Source of the DNA: Microbacterium sp. SLBN-154
Lineage (GTDB): Bacteria > Actinomycetota > Actinomycetes > Actinomycetales > Microbacteriaceae
Length of the DNA stretch: 64,000 nucleotides
Direction: 5' to 3'
Assembly (NCBI RefSeq): GCF_006715565.1
Contig: NZ_VFNL01000001.1
Coordinates: 3,038,001 to 3,102,000, forward strand
A program made the position numbers and the translations under genes. The notes beneath the pieces are model-generated. The model worked only from the letters and a program-made list of their open reading frames with translations, was not told where the DNA came from and did no database searches. Positions 33,191-41,846 of this stretch are shown in pieces (the stretch's first letter is position 1; each line of letters starts with the position of its first letter).

Positions 33191-34105
33191 TCAGGTTCCG
33201 AGGCGATCGAGGTCAGGGGCGATCAGCGCCGAGGGGAGGCGCAGGAGCGCACCCTCGAAGCGGCAGGTTGCGGCAGCGACATCCATAGCCCTCTGCAGCG
33301 CGTCACCCCACGCCTCGGGATCGGAGGGAACGTCGTCGATCATGGCGGCGATGATGGTCGCGAAGGCCGCGTCGCCCGCGCCCATGGTGTCGACGATGCG
33401 ACCCGGCAGATCGGAGATCGGGCGGGTGACGACATCCGCCCCCGCTTCGATGGTGGCCCCCGCACGTCCCTGAGTGGCCAGGACCGCGGCCGCGCCGGCG
33501 TCGATCAGTCGCGCGCGCAGGGCGTCGAGGCGTTCCCCGTAGAGCAGCTCGGCGTCGTCTTCGCCGATCTTGACCAGCGCCGCGCCCGCGGCGAGCTGCT
33601 CGAAGCCGCGGACGAACTCCGCGCGGTCGTGCATCATCCCCTCGCGGGGGTTGACGTCGATCGCGAGGGGGGCGCCTGACGCGCGCACGGCCTGCGACAG
33701 CGCCAGGGTCTGGGCGACGTCGTCGAAGGGGAAGCAGCTGATGGCGATGACGGATGCCGCATCGAGGGCGGCCCGCTCGGCGGCGCCGAACTGCACGGCG
33801 CGATGCTGAGCGGCTTCGTTGAAGACGTAGGTCGGCTCGCCGCCGCCGCTGCGCGTGCTCACCGCGCGAGACGAGCCGCGCGGCGACGGTGTCGCGAGCA
33901 GCTCGACCCCGAAGTCGTCGAGGTACGACCGGATGCGACCGCCTGCCTCGTCGTCGCCGACCATCGCGATGAGGGTCGCGGGCACGCCGAGACGTTCAAG
34001 ACCGACGGCCACGTTCAAGGCCGCGCCGCCGACGAACTCGCGGACGCCGTGGTCGTCGCGCAGTTCGTCGATGAGGGCGTCGCCGATGACGACGGCGCGG
34101 CTCAT
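33191..34105 (-). CDS. PfkB family carbohydrate kinase (fructokinase-like)
   Basis: 304 residues. N-terminal VVIGDALIDELRDD and EFVGGAALNVAVGLERLG, and C-terminal DTMGAGDAAFATII with the catalytic aspartate, define a ribokinase/PfkB fold. The short, early GGAALNVA motif is closest to fructokinase/ribokinase members. It phosphorylates a sugar with ATP; the sugar is unknown. Its ATG overlaps the stop of the FBP-domain gene by four bases, so the two are coupled. No sugar transporter is adjacent; the ABC importer is 2.5 kb away in another unit. Confidence 0.88.
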   Translation of the reverse strand: MSRAVVIGDALIDELRDDHGVREFVGGAALNVAVGLERLGVPATLIAMVGDDEAGGRIRSYLDDFGVELLATPSPRGSSRAVSTRSGGGEPTYVFNEAAQHRAVQFGAAERAALDAASVIAISCFPFDDVAQTLALSQAVRASGAPLAIDVNPREGMMHDRAEFVRGFEQLAAGAALVKIGEDDAELLYGERLDALRARLIDAGAAAVLATQGRAGATIEAGADVVTRPISDLPGRIVDTMGAGDAAFATIIAAMIDDVPSDPEAWGDALQRAMDVAAATCRFEGALLRLPSALIAPDLDRLGT

Positions 34106-34602
34106 GACCGGCTCCGCGCGTGCTGGGCGACGCTCTCGACGAAGGCCTCGGTGCGTCGGCGCGTGCCGTCGATGCGCCGGTCGACGCTCGCGCGGATCTC
34201 ACTGGGCGCGAGAGGGGCGGCCAGCCGGACGTTCTCGTGGCACGACAGGTCGGCGCACATGTAGGTGCCGACGCTGTCGCCGTTGCGGCCCGCCTCGCCG
34301 GCCTTGCGCGCGGTGAAGAGCGCGACCTGATCGGCGGGCTGCATCGTGTGGCACAGGTTGCACATCGCCGAACGCGCCGACGAGGTGCCCTCGGCGGCGC
34401 GCAGCAGCACACCGACGGCTTCGCCGTCGACCTCGGCGATGACGTACGCACGACCGCGCGTGCGGGGGTCGCGCCAGGCCAGGAAGTCGAGATGATCCCA
34501 GTCGGTCAGCAGGAAGTCGTTCGGCAGGGCCATCACCTGCAGCTCTTCGGGACGGGCGTTCACGAACGACGTGTGAATGTCGCTCTCGGTCAGCGGGCTC
34601 AT
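34102..34602 (-). CDS. FBP-domain (FusB/EF-G-binding type) zinc-finger protein
   Basis: 166 residues. A Trp/Asp-rich N-terminal part (LLTDWDHLDFLAWRDPRTRG) precedes a treble-clef zinc finger with Cys81 and Cys84 (CNLC) and Cys116 and Cys121 (MCADLSC), followed by HENVR. This matches the C-terminal domain of FusB-type elongation factor G-binding proteins, found alone in many actinobacteria. A role in ribosome or EF-G rescue is plausible by homology; fusidic acid resistance is not implied. ATG start with GAGGAGAG upstream. The gap above it (34603-35093) holds two tandem arrays. Confidence 0.85.
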   Translation of the reverse strand: MSPLTESDIHTSFVNARPEELQVMALPNDFLLTDWDHLDFLAWRDPRTRGRAYVIAEVDGEAVGVLLRAAEGTSSARSAMCNLCHTMQPADQVALFTARKAGEAGRNGDSVGTYMCADLSCHENVRLAAPLAPSEIRASVDRRIDGTRRRTEAFVESVAQHARSRS

Positions 34603-34693
34603 GCACTCTCCTCGCCTGGTCTCGGGACAGTCTACGAACCTCTCCCCGTCCGCGGGCGGGTTGTGCGGCGCGGGAGCGTCGCCCGCCTCTCGC

Positions 34694-34878
34694 GCCGAAC
34701 GACCCCGCCCGCTCCTTCACGCCGGACGACCCCGCCCACTCCTCACGCCGGACGACCCCGTCCACTCACCATGCCGACCCCGTCCACTCCTCACGCCGGA
34801 CGACCCCGTCCACTCCCCATGCCGACCCCGCCCCTCCTCACGTCGGACGACCCCGCCCACTCCCCACGCCGACCCGTC
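34694..34878. repeat. C-rich imperfect tandem array, about 8 units of 23-27 bp
   Basis: Units follow the pattern GCCGGACGACCCCG(C/T)CCACTC then CTCAC or CCCAT, with alternate units lacking three bases (GCC-GACCCC). It runs into a G/A-rich second array after a ~25-bp junction. The 491-bp gap 34603-35093 is filled mostly by these two arrays and has no convincing gene. Confidence 0.85.
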
Positions 34879-34905
34879 AAGAATTGCGGCCCACGCAGCC
34901 GGGAA

Positions 34906-35083
34906 GCGACAAGAATCGACGGGTCGCGAAGGATGCGAGACAGAAATCGACGGGTCGCGAAGGATGAGCGACAGAAACGGGTCGCGAAGGATGAGCGACA
35001 GGAATCGAGGGGTCGCGAAGGATGAGCGACAGAAACGGGTCGCGAAGGACGAGCGACAGAAATCGACGGGTCGCGAAGGATAG
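34906..35083. repeat. tandem array of a GCGACAGAAATCGACGGGTC-type unit, 6 copies of 27-31 bp
   Basis: Each unit reads GCGACAGAAA, optional TCGA, CGGGTCGCGAAGGATGA. Copies 3 and 5 lack four bases. The last copy ends in AAGGATAGGGT, whose TAGGGT serves as the -10 of the following methyltransferase gene. All reading frames stay open through the array because the unit has few stops. A related single copy is at about 10668-10687. Confidence 0.88.
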
Positions 35084-35093
35084 GGTGGCGCCC

Positions 35094-35864
35094 GTGACGG
35101 AGGACGGTGGGTGGTCCGCCCTCGCGGAGGGCTGGGCCGCGCGGTGGGGCGGAGTGTCGGCGCCCGCGCGGCAGGCGCTCATCACCGCGTGCGCCATAGG
35201 TCCGGGCACGCGGGTGCTCGACGTCGGCTGCGGCTCGGGCGAATTCCTCGCCGATCTCGCCGCCGCCGGAGCGCGGGCGATCGGGGTCGATGCCTCACCG
35301 GCGATGGTCGCGATCGCCGCTCGGCACGGCGACGCGCGAGAGGCGGATGCCGCTGCCCTCCCTTTTGGCGCTGACTCGTTCGACGTCGTCACCGCCATCA
35401 CCGTGCTGCACCTCACCGACGACCTCGATCACGCCGTCCTCGAGTGCGCACGCGTGCTGCGGCCGGGAGGACTGCTCGGCATCGCGGAATGGGGTGACAC
35501 CGGGCGGAACGACCTGGCGGTCATCGAGCAGGCCCTCGAGGCTGCGCTGGCTCCCGATGCCGGCGGCGCCGCCGGGCTCGAGTCCGGCGGCGCCGCCGAG
35601 GGGGCGGGGCCCCCGCATCCGACTCCCCTGGATCTCGCGTTGGACGCGGCGGATTTCCGTCTGGTCGCGCACGGCGAGGTCGAGGTGCGGGTACGGGCCA
35701 CCGACGCCGACGAGCTCGCGACGACCGTGCTGCTCGGCGAGGACGAGGCGACGATCGGTGAGCTCTCCGCTGTCATCCAGACGGCGGCGGAACCGTTCCG
35801 GCAATTAGACGGGAGCTACGAGCTGAGGAACACCTTCCGCTGGCGCGTGGTCTCGCGCGGCTGA
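35094..35864 (+). CDS. class I SAM-dependent methyltransferase
   Basis: 256 residues. The SAM motif I is VLDVGCGSGEFLADLAAAGA, followed by GVDASPAMVAIAA, the acidic motif DAAALPFGADSFDVVTAITV and LRPGGLLGIAEWGD, a standard class I (UbiE/type 11-like) fold. The C-terminal part has an insertion with repeated GGAA. Substrate unknown. The start is GTG at 35094, seven bases after TAGGGT (35081-35086), so leaderless, with its promoter built from the end of the tandem array. An open frame extends upstream through the repeats but is not believed coding. Confidence 0.85.
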   Translation: MTEDGGWSALAEGWAARWGGVSAPARQALITACAIGPGTRVLDVGCGSGEFLADLAAAGARAIGVDASPAMVAIAARHGDAREADAAALPFGADSFDVVTAITVLHLTDDLDHAVLECARVLRPGGLLGIAEWGDTGRNDLAVIEQALEAALAPDAGGAAGLESGGAAEGAGPPHPTPLDLALDAADFRLVAHGEVEVRVRATDADELATTVLLGEDEATIGELSAVIQTAAEPFRQLDGSYELRNTFRWRVVSRG

Positions 35865-35867
35865 GCC

Positions 35868-36662
35868 TCAGAATCCGAGTCGGCGGGCCACCGCGTCCGC
35901 CGCGCGCACCGGGAACGCGTCCCAGCCGGGCTCGAGAACCTCGCGGGCCAGCGCGTACAGCTCGCGCGCGGCGTCTTCGACCGGCGCCGAGGTCGCCTCG
36001 GCGATGCGGGCGCCCCACTCGGGGAAGTCGCGCTCGAATCGGCGGAGCGGATCGATGATGTCGCGGCGGAGCGTCGACCGCTCGCCGAAGCGACCCCGTA
36101 TCGCGCGGACCAGATGGACGACGGCGGCACCGCGCACGAACTGGCCCGCGTTCAGCACCTCACCACGACGTGCCCGGCCGGCGCCGAGCAGGAGCTTGAC
36201 GAAGACGAGAGCGGCGTCGTTCACGGGGTCGAACCGATCACGAGCGGCCGCGTGCGCGCGGGCGCGCGCGATGAGATCGGCCGTCGTCCCCCGGTCGTCA
36301 TCGACGACGACGGTGGCCTCCCCCGCGACCGCGCCCTCCAGCTCCGCGGCCTCCGAGAAGGCGAACTCGAACACATGCCCGTCGTCGTACACGGCGACGA
36401 ACCCGATCTCGCCCTCGCGCGCGGTCACGGCGAGCCGGTCCTGATCGGGCAGCCACGTCAGGTCGGGCCGGACCTCCTGCCCGCGACCGTCGGCGATCAG
36501 GGCGAAGAAGTCGTGATCAGACCATTCGTCGCGACGATGCGCCGCCTCGTCCGATGCCGAGCCGAGGAGGACGAGGCCGATCAATCCGTCGCGCTCCTCC
36601 ACCCCGGCGGCGAGGCCGCGGCTGAGCGCGGTGAATCGTGCGGGATCGCCGGGCACCGTCAT
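35868..36662 (-). CDS. nucleotidyltransferase-fold protein
   Basis: 264 residues. The N-terminal third has GLIGLVLLGSASDEAAHRRD followed by WSDHDFFALI, the GS-x-DxD-like pattern of the nucleotidyltransferase superfamily (Ser-Asp-His-Asp as the metal pair). The helical C-terminal part (NAGQFVRGAAVVHLVRAIRG) resembles aminoglycoside nucleotidyltransferase or MNT-type proteins. No antitoxin partner is adjacent. It starts 4 bp after the stop of the ABC permease gene on the same strand, so it is likely expressed with it. Function unknown. Confidence 0.7.
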   Translation of the reverse strand: MTVPGDPARFTALSRGLAAGVEERDGLIGLVLLGSASDEAAHRRDEWSDHDFFALIADGRGQEVRPDLTWLPDQDRLAVTAREGEIGFVAVYDDGHVFEFAFSEAAELEGAVAGEATVVVDDDRGTTADLIARARAHAAARDRFDPVNDAALVFVKLLLGAGRARRGEVLNAGQFVRGAAVVHLVRAIRGRFGERSTLRRDIIDPLRRFERDFPEWGARIAEATSAPVEDAARELYALAREVLEPGWDAFPVRAADAVARRLGF

Positions 36663-36666
36663 CCGG

Positions 36667-37635
36667 TCACTTCACACTGCCGGCGGTGAGGCCGCCGACG
36701 ATGAAGCGCTGCAGCGCGAGGAACAGCGCGACGGGGATGATGGCGGCCAGCACCGCGCCCGCGGCGAAGACGCTCCAGTTGCGGGCGGTCTCCTGCGAGA
36801 CGAACTGGTAGAGACCGACGGCGAGCGTCTGCTTGTCGGGGTCGGAGAGCACGACCGACGCGATGACGAAGTCGTTCGTCGTCGCCAGGAACGACAGCAG
36901 CCCGACGACAGCGAGGATCGGAGCGACCAGGCGCAGGATGATCGTGAAGAAGATGCGCGCGTGACCGGCACCGTCGATCTTCGCCGCCTCGTCGATGGAC
37001 GCCGGCACGGTGTTGAAGAACCCGTACATGAGGTACGTGTTCACCCCGAGCGCACCGCCGAGGTAGACCATGATCAGCCCGAGCTGGGAGTTCAGGCCCA
37101 GTGCCGGGAAGATGTCGGCGATCGCCGACATGAGCAGGAAGATCGCCACGAAGGCGAGCAGCTGCGGGAACATCTGCACCAGCAGCAGGGTGAGGAGGCC
37201 GAATCGGCGGCCCGTGAAGCGCATGCGCGAGAACGCATACGCCGCGAGGGCGCCGAGCAGCACCGTGCCGAATGCCGTGGCGAGCCCGATCACGAGGGTG
37301 TTGACGAACCACGCGCCGTAGGGCTGCGACGGGTTCTCGAACAGCCGGAAATAGGCGCCCAGATCGAAGGTGGAGAACAGGCTGTTCGCCGTCAGCAGCG
37401 TGCCGCCGGGGTTGAGCGACGCGGACAGCACATAGGCCAAGGGGAACGCGCAGAACAGCAGCATGACGATGCCGATGATGTGGCGCCATCCGGTCTCGCG
37501 GAACCAGCGACCGAACGGTCGCCGCGGGGTGGGCGCGGCCTTCTCCGCAGCGACAGCGCCGCGGCGATCGTCGGCGAGGGCCTCTGCGAGGGCCGGGGCG
37601 GGCTGCGAGGTCAGCGGATTGGAGTTCAGTGCCAT
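36667..37635 (-). CDS. carbohydrate ABC transporter permease (MalG type)
   Basis: 322 residues with six transmembrane helices. The binding-protein-dependent transport EAA motif is seen as ASIDEAAKIDGAGHARIFFT, followed by IILRLVAPILAVVGLLSFLA. It pairs with the MalF-like permease encoded 1 bp upstream and the binding protein before that. The ATP-binding subunit is not here; such importers often share a common MsiK-type ATPase encoded elsewhere. N-terminal ~55 residues are cytoplasmic and basic. Confidence 0.93.
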   Translation of the reverse strand: MALNSNPLTSQPAPALAEALADDRRGAVAAEKAAPTPRRPFGRWFRETGWRHIIGIVMLLFCAFPLAYVLSASLNPGGTLLTANSLFSTFDLGAYFRLFENPSQPYGAWFVNTLVIGLATAFGTVLLGALAAYAFSRMRFTGRRFGLLTLLLVQMFPQLLAFVAIFLLMSAIADIFPALGLNSQLGLIMVYLGGALGVNTYLMYGFFNTVPASIDEAAKIDGAGHARIFFTIILRLVAPILAVVGLLSFLATTNDFVIASVVLSDPDKQTLAVGLYQFVSQETARNWSVFAAGAVLAAIIPVALFLALQRFIVGGLTAGSVK

Positions 37636-37636
37636 C

Positions 37637-39250
37637 TCAGTTCAGCTCCTCGAGGACCTTGGTCTGTCGGAAGCTCACGTAGGAGATGACGGCGACCAGG
37701 ATGAAGATGATGATCGAGAACGCGCTCGCGAGCCCGTAGTCGCGGTTGGCACCGACGAAGGCCACCTTGTAGACCATGGAGATCAGGATGTCGGTGGCGC
37801 CGACGTTGATCGACGCGTCGGCGAACCTCGGCCCGCCGTTGGTGAGCATGTAGACGATGTTGAAGTTGTTGAAGTTGAACGCGAACGACGAGATCAGCAG
37901 CGGGGCGACCGAGACCAGGAGGAGCGGGAACTTGATGTGGCGGAAGACCTGCCACACGCCCGCACCATCGACGCGGCCCGCCTCCTGGATGTCATCGGGG
38001 ATCGACTGCAGCGCTCCCGTGCACACCAGGAACATGTAGGGGAACCCGAGCCAGAGGTTGACGATGAGGATCGCGACCTTCGCGAGTATGGGGTCGAGCA
38101 ACCACGGTATGGAGGCGCCGCCCAGGAGCACCTGGTTGATGAATCCGAAGTCCTGGTTGAACATGCCCGCCCAGATCAGCGCCGACAGGAAGGCCGGGAA
38201 CGCGTACGGGAGGATCAGGATGACGCGGTAGTACTTGCGGCTCTTCATCTTCGGGTCGTTGAACACGACGGCGAGGAAGAGCCCGAGGACGAAGGTGGTC
38301 GCTACCGAGAGGAAGGCGAAGACGAAGGTCCAGACCAGGACCGCGATGAACGGGCCACGGATGGATTCCTCGGTCACGGCGCGGACGAAGTTCTCCCCGC
38401 CGACCCAGACCTGCCATCCCGGCAGGATCTCGGTTCCGTCGTCGGCGGTGAAGGCACCGGTGCCGATGTCGCGGTAGACCACACCCGTTTCGGTGTTGGT
38501 CATCGTGTCGGCGACGGGATCCCACTCCAGACTCGACTGGAACAGGTAGGCGTTCGAACCGTCGGTGGTGCGCAGGTAGCCGTCGTTCAGATCGTCGTCG
38601 AGCGGGACGGTCAGCGCGCCGATCTCGGCCTGATTGGCGAGGATCTGCGAGAAGTCGAGCACGTCGTAGCCCGCAGCCTCGGGCGAGGAGATCGATTCCA
38701 GCGGCATCTCGTTGCCACCGACGCTGAGGTCTCCGGTCTCGGGGTCCTCCACGACGAGGAAGAACTCCCCGTCGCGGGTGGCGATCTGCACCGGGTACGT
38801 GGCGGAGTCCTCCACGCGCGTCTGCGACTGCTGGAGGAGGGAGGTGATCGCGTCTTCCTTGTCGGAGTTGTGCCCCGACCCGTAGTTGGTGAACGCGATG
38901 TAGACGGTGTAGAGCACCACGAAGATCTGGAAGATGAAGAGGAACACCAGACCGGGCGCGAGGTACTTGGCCGGGAGGAGTCCCGGGATGAGGTAGATCG
39001 CGTTGAGGACGACCACGCCGACCGCGATGGCCACCGCGATGACCCACTGCTCCTGGACGACGAGAACGAGGATCGCGTAGATCGCCATCGCATCGACGAT
39101 GCCCAGGGCGACGATCTTGAACAGCCACACCTTCCAGCCGGCCGAGGCGGCGTCGGCGAAGGCCGCGGCGCGGCGGCGGCGCTTCTCCGTGGCCGGATCG
39201 GTACGACGATCGGACGCGCGGTCGTGGGTGTCGAGTGTCGGAATCGTCAT
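37637..39250 (-). CDS. sugar ABC transporter permease (MalF type)
   Basis: 537 residues, in size like E. coli MalF. About eight membrane segments, with a large external loop (about 135-295; includes GYDVLDFSQILANQAEIGAL and GGENFVRAVTEESIRG). That loop corresponds to the MalF P2 region. The EAA motif reads PDDIQEAGRVDGAGVWQVFR. Maltose or maltodextrin uptake is the best guess from this large loop. The ATG follows AAGGAGCCTCG. It is 96 bp after the binding-protein gene and 1 bp before the MalG-type gene. Confidence 0.93.
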   Translation of the reverse strand: MTIPTLDTHDRASDRRTDPATEKRRRRAAAFADAASAGWKVWLFKIVALGIVDAMAIYAILVLVVQEQWVIAVAIAVGVVVLNAIYLIPGLLPAKYLAPGLVFLFIFQIFVVLYTVYIAFTNYGSGHNSDKEDAITSLLQQSQTRVEDSATYPVQIATRDGEFFLVVEDPETGDLSVGGNEMPLESISSPEAAGYDVLDFSQILANQAEIGALTVPLDDDLNDGYLRTTDGSNAYLFQSSLEWDPVADTMTNTETGVVYRDIGTGAFTADDGTEILPGWQVWVGGENFVRAVTEESIRGPFIAVLVWTFVFAFLSVATTFVLGLFLAVVFNDPKMKSRKYYRVILILPYAFPAFLSALIWAGMFNQDFGFINQVLLGGASIPWLLDPILAKVAILIVNLWLGFPYMFLVCTGALQSIPDDIQEAGRVDGAGVWQVFRHIKFPLLLVSVAPLLISSFAFNFNNFNIVYMLTNGGPRFADASINVGATDILISMVYKVAFVGANRDYGLASAFSIIIFILVAVISYVSFRQTKVLEELN

Positions 39251-39346
39251 CGAGGCTCCTTGGCGGACGATCGACGGCGCGGTCGATCTGTCGGGAAAAG
39301 GGGTTCGGCGGGGATGCCGCGTGAGCGACACCCCCGCCGAAGGCGA

Positions 39347-40600
39347 TCAGCCGATCTTGCCCTGGATGTTCTCGGCCATGGTCGTCCAGCTGGAGACCGG
39401 GTCGGAACCCTGGATGATGGCGACCTCGGTGGTGCCCCAGTCATCCCACACGGCACCCATCTGAGGGATGCTCGGCATCGGCACAGCCTCGGCACCCACC
39501 GATGCGAAGCCGGCGACGATCGGGTCGGCCTGCGCCGCCTCGAAGGACTCGGTGAGCGCGGGGGCACGGCCACCGGCCTCGAACAACGCGGTCTGCACCT
39601 CGGGGGTCGCGATGTAGTTCACGAGGAACTCGTTCGCGGCGAGGGCGTTCTCCGACTGCGAGCTGAGGAAGAAGGTCTGCACGCCGGCGAACGGACGGGC
39701 GATGTCACCACCAGCTGAGGGGATCGGGTCGACGGCGACGTTGACGCCGGCGTCCACCGCGTCAGCGATGTTCCACGGACCGGTGAGGAAGAACGGCGCC
39801 TGACCGGCGTTGAAGGCCTCTTTGGCGAGGTCGCCGTCGAGGTTGAGGTTGAACACGCCCGCGGCGCCCTGCTGGCCGAGCCACGTCGCGAACTGCTGCC
39901 CGGCCTCGTCACCGATGGTGAGGTTGGCCGCGTCGTACGAGCCGTCCGCGTTCTGGGCGAAGACCGAGTTCCCGAAGGAGGTCTGGAACGGGTACAGGTG
40001 GTAGGGGTCGGAGTTCTGCGGGTTCAGGCCCACCACGAACGGGTACTGCGTACCGGCCGCGGTGCCCTTGGCGATCATGTCGTCGAAGTTCGTGGGCGCC
40101 TCGGGAACGAGGTCGGCGTTGCGGACCAGCGCGATGTTCTCGATCGCGTAGGGCAGGCCGTAGGTGTTGCCGTCGTAGGTGACCGCCGCGATGGCGACCT
40201 CTTCGAACTCGGCGGCCTTGTCGCCGAGCTCGACGGGCGCGACGACGCCGTCCTGCACGAAGGCGCCGGTCCAGTCGTGACCACCGATAGTGATGTCGGG
40301 GCCCTCACCGCTCGGGACCTGCGTGATGAAGTCCTGCTGAATGTCCTCGTACTCCTTGACCACGAGGTCGACGGCGATGCCCTTCTCTTCTTCGAAGGCG
40401 GTCGCGACATCCTGGAGGGCGCGCTCACGATCGGCGTCGACCCAGACGGTCAGGGTGTTCTCGGCGGCACCGGAGTCGCCACCGTTGTCGGCGCCACCGG
40501 AGCTCTCGCCACCGCCGCCGCCCGCGCAGCCGGCGAGCACAACGGCCCCGCCGACCAGGAATGCGCTGAGACCCAGCGCACGCTTGTTCATCACCTTCAT
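39347..40600 (-). CDS. maltose-type extracellular sugar-binding lipoprotein
   Basis: 417 residues. Signal peptide with lipobox VLAGC (Cys about residue 25), a Gly/Ser linker, then a family 1 solute-binding protein: LTVWVDADRERALQDVATAF, PDITIGGHDWTGAFVQDGVV, YGLPYAIENIALVRN, APFFLTGPWNIADAV and WDDWGTTEVAIIQG. It delivers the sugar to the two permeases downstream. These features are those of MalE/maltodextrin binders. Two LacI-type operator palindromes lie in the 317-bp upstream region; the matching regulator is not in the window. Confidence 0.92.
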   Translation of the reverse strand: MKVMNKRALGLSAFLVGGAVVLAGCAGGGGGESSGGADNGGDSGAAENTLTVWVDADRERALQDVATAFEEEKGIAVDLVVKEYEDIQQDFITQVPSGEGPDITIGGHDWTGAFVQDGVVAPVELGDKAAEFEEVAIAAVTYDGNTYGLPYAIENIALVRNADLVPEAPTNFDDMIAKGTAAGTQYPFVVGLNPQNSDPYHLYPFQTSFGNSVFAQNADGSYDAANLTIGDEAGQQFATWLGQQGAAGVFNLNLDGDLAKEAFNAGQAPFFLTGPWNIADAVDAGVNVAVDPIPSAGGDIARPFAGVQTFFLSSQSENALAANEFLVNYIATPEVQTALFEAGGRAPALTESFEAAQADPIVAGFASVGAEAVPMPSIPQMGAVWDDWGTTEVAIIQGSDPVSSWTTMAENIQGKIG

Positions 40601-40670
40601 CGGTGTTCGCCTCTTTCTTTGGGAGGGCGACAGGTCCGCGGGAGGCGGCTCCCTTGTCGCCAGCTCGTGT

Positions 40671-40684
40671 TGCAAGCGCTTACA
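40671..40684. promoter_or_regulatory. LacI-family operator, proximal
   Basis: TGCAAGCGCTTACA, matching the TGNAAGCGCTTNCA palindrome of LacI-type regulators. It is 70 bp upstream of the binding-protein start. The 317-bp region 40601-40917 holds this site and a second one, the mal promoter and the yajQ promoter; I see no gene in it. Confidence 0.75.
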
Positions 40685-40798
40685 GTTTGCGTCAGTCGCA
40701 CGTCGTTCGCAATCCCACGAGTCGGTCGATACCATCCTGTGACCGTTCCGCCGCCGGATTTGTGCCGCAGCCACAACGACGGACCCGTGCTTCAGGTT

Positions 40799-40812
40799 TG
40801 GAAGCGCTTACA
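40799..40812. promoter_or_regulatory. LacI-family operator, distal
   Basis: TGGAAGCGCTTACA, 128 bp from the proximal copy and identical in 13 of 14 bases. The pair could support repression by looping; it is also 106 bp upstream of yajQ. Confidence 0.72.
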
Positions 40813-40917
40813 CCTACAGGCGGGAATTGTTGTTGTTTCCGAGATTTTCCCTGTGGGGCACCGCGGTCGCCGCGGGCTTCCCGGATCGACGGGCGAGGGG
40901 CTCGCTAGACTCCCGGC

Positions 40918-41406
40918 ATGGCCGACTCAAGTTTTGACATCGTCTCGAAAATCGATCGGCAGGAAGCCGACAACGCCCTGAACCAGGCGCGCAAAGAGGT
41001 CGAGCAGCGCTACGACTTCAAGGGCACCGACGCCTCCATCGAGTGGAGCGGCGAAGCGATCCTCATCAAGGCGAATTCCGAGGAGCGCGCCAAGGCGGTG
41101 CTCGACGTCTTCCAGACGAAGCTCATCAAGCGCGGCATCTCGCTGAAGAGCCTCGACTCGGGAGAGCCGACGGCGAGCGGCAAGGAGTACCGCATCGTCT
41201 CGACCCTCAAGGAGGGCATCTCGCAGGAGAACGCCAAGAAGATCGGCAAGATCATCCGGGATGAGGCGCCGAAGTCGGTGAAGTCGCAGATCCAGGGCGA
41301 CGAGCTGCGCGTGCAGTCGAAGTCTCGCGATGATCTGCAGGAGGTCCAGCGCCTGCTCAAGGCCGCCGACCTCGACGTCGACCTGCAGTTCGTCAACTAC
41401 CGGTAA
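40918..41406 (+). CDS. yajQ: YajQ family nucleotide-binding protein
   Basis: 162 residues, full-length YajQ/UPF0234: [20 protein letters not shown] at the N-terminus, [27 protein letters not shown], and [12 protein letters not shown] at the C-terminus. Two ferredoxin-like domains bind nucleotides; in Xanthomonas a homologue binds cyclic di-GMP, and elsewhere the role is unsettled. Leaderless: -10 TAGACT (40906-40911), six bases, ATG. The DoxX gene follows after 17 bp. Confidence 0.96.
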   Translation: MADSSFDIVSKIDRQEADNALNQARKEVEQRYDFKGTDASIEWSGEAILIKANSEERAKAVLDVFQTKLIKRGISLKSLDSGEPTASGKEYRIVSTLKEGISQENAKKIGKIIRDEAPKSVKSQIQGDELRVQSKSRDDLQEVQRLLKAADLDVDLQFVNYR

Positions 41407-41423
41407 CCGGCGGATCGGGTTCT

Positions 41424-41807
41424 GTGGACTTCTGGCGCTCAGGAGCGCGTTGGCTCCTCGCCGCACTCCTCGCCGCCGCGGGGATCTCTCATCTCACCTG
41501 GGGTCGGCGGGGGTACCGGATCGTGGTTCCCGACTGGGCGAGACGAACGACCGGCCTGAGCAAAGACGCCATCGTCATCGGCTCGGGCGTCGCCGAACTC
41601 CTGCTCGCCGGCGCCGTCGCCACGATTCCCCGGGAACGCAGCGTGGGGTGGCTGGTCGCGGCGTTCTTCGTCGCCGTCTTCCCGGGCAACGTCCACCAGT
41701 GGCGTACCGGCCGATCAGCCCCCCTGCTGCGCACCGACCGCGCGCGTCTCACCCGCCTGTTCCTTCAACCTGTTCTGGTCGTGTGGGCGCTGTGGGCGAA
41801 CCGCTGA
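41424..41807 (+). CDS. DoxX family membrane protein
   Basis: 127 residues, four hydrophobic segments. The pattern RWLLAALLAAAGISHLTWG, AELLLAGAVATIP and FFVAVFPGNVHQW matches the DoxX/DoxD-like small membrane proteins. In mycobacteria some family members act with thiol-redox partners; nothing nearby supports that here. The start is GTG 41424 with a weak GGATCGGG upstream. Probably co-transcribed with yajQ. Confidence 0.8.
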   Translation: MDFWRSGARWLLAALLAAAGISHLTWGRRGYRIVVPDWARRTTGLSKDAIVIGSGVAELLLAGAVATIPRERSVGWLVAAFFVAVFPGNVHQWRTGRSAPLLRTDRARLTRLFLQPVLVVWALWANR

Positions 41808-41846
41808 CCGGGAATGGGCGAGGGTGACGCAGGCGTTGGGGATCCC

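Noticed and set aside
34120..35083. Open frames running through the tandem arrays
   Set aside because: The repeat units lack stops in several frames; the predicted proteins are pure repeat translations with no ribosome site.
34694..35083. CRISPR array
   Set aside because: Units are contiguous with no unique spacers, and no cas genes are present.
36667..40600. Missing ATPase as sign of a broken importer
   Set aside because: Actinobacterial sugar importers commonly use a shared ATPase encoded elsewhere, and the three genes present are intact.
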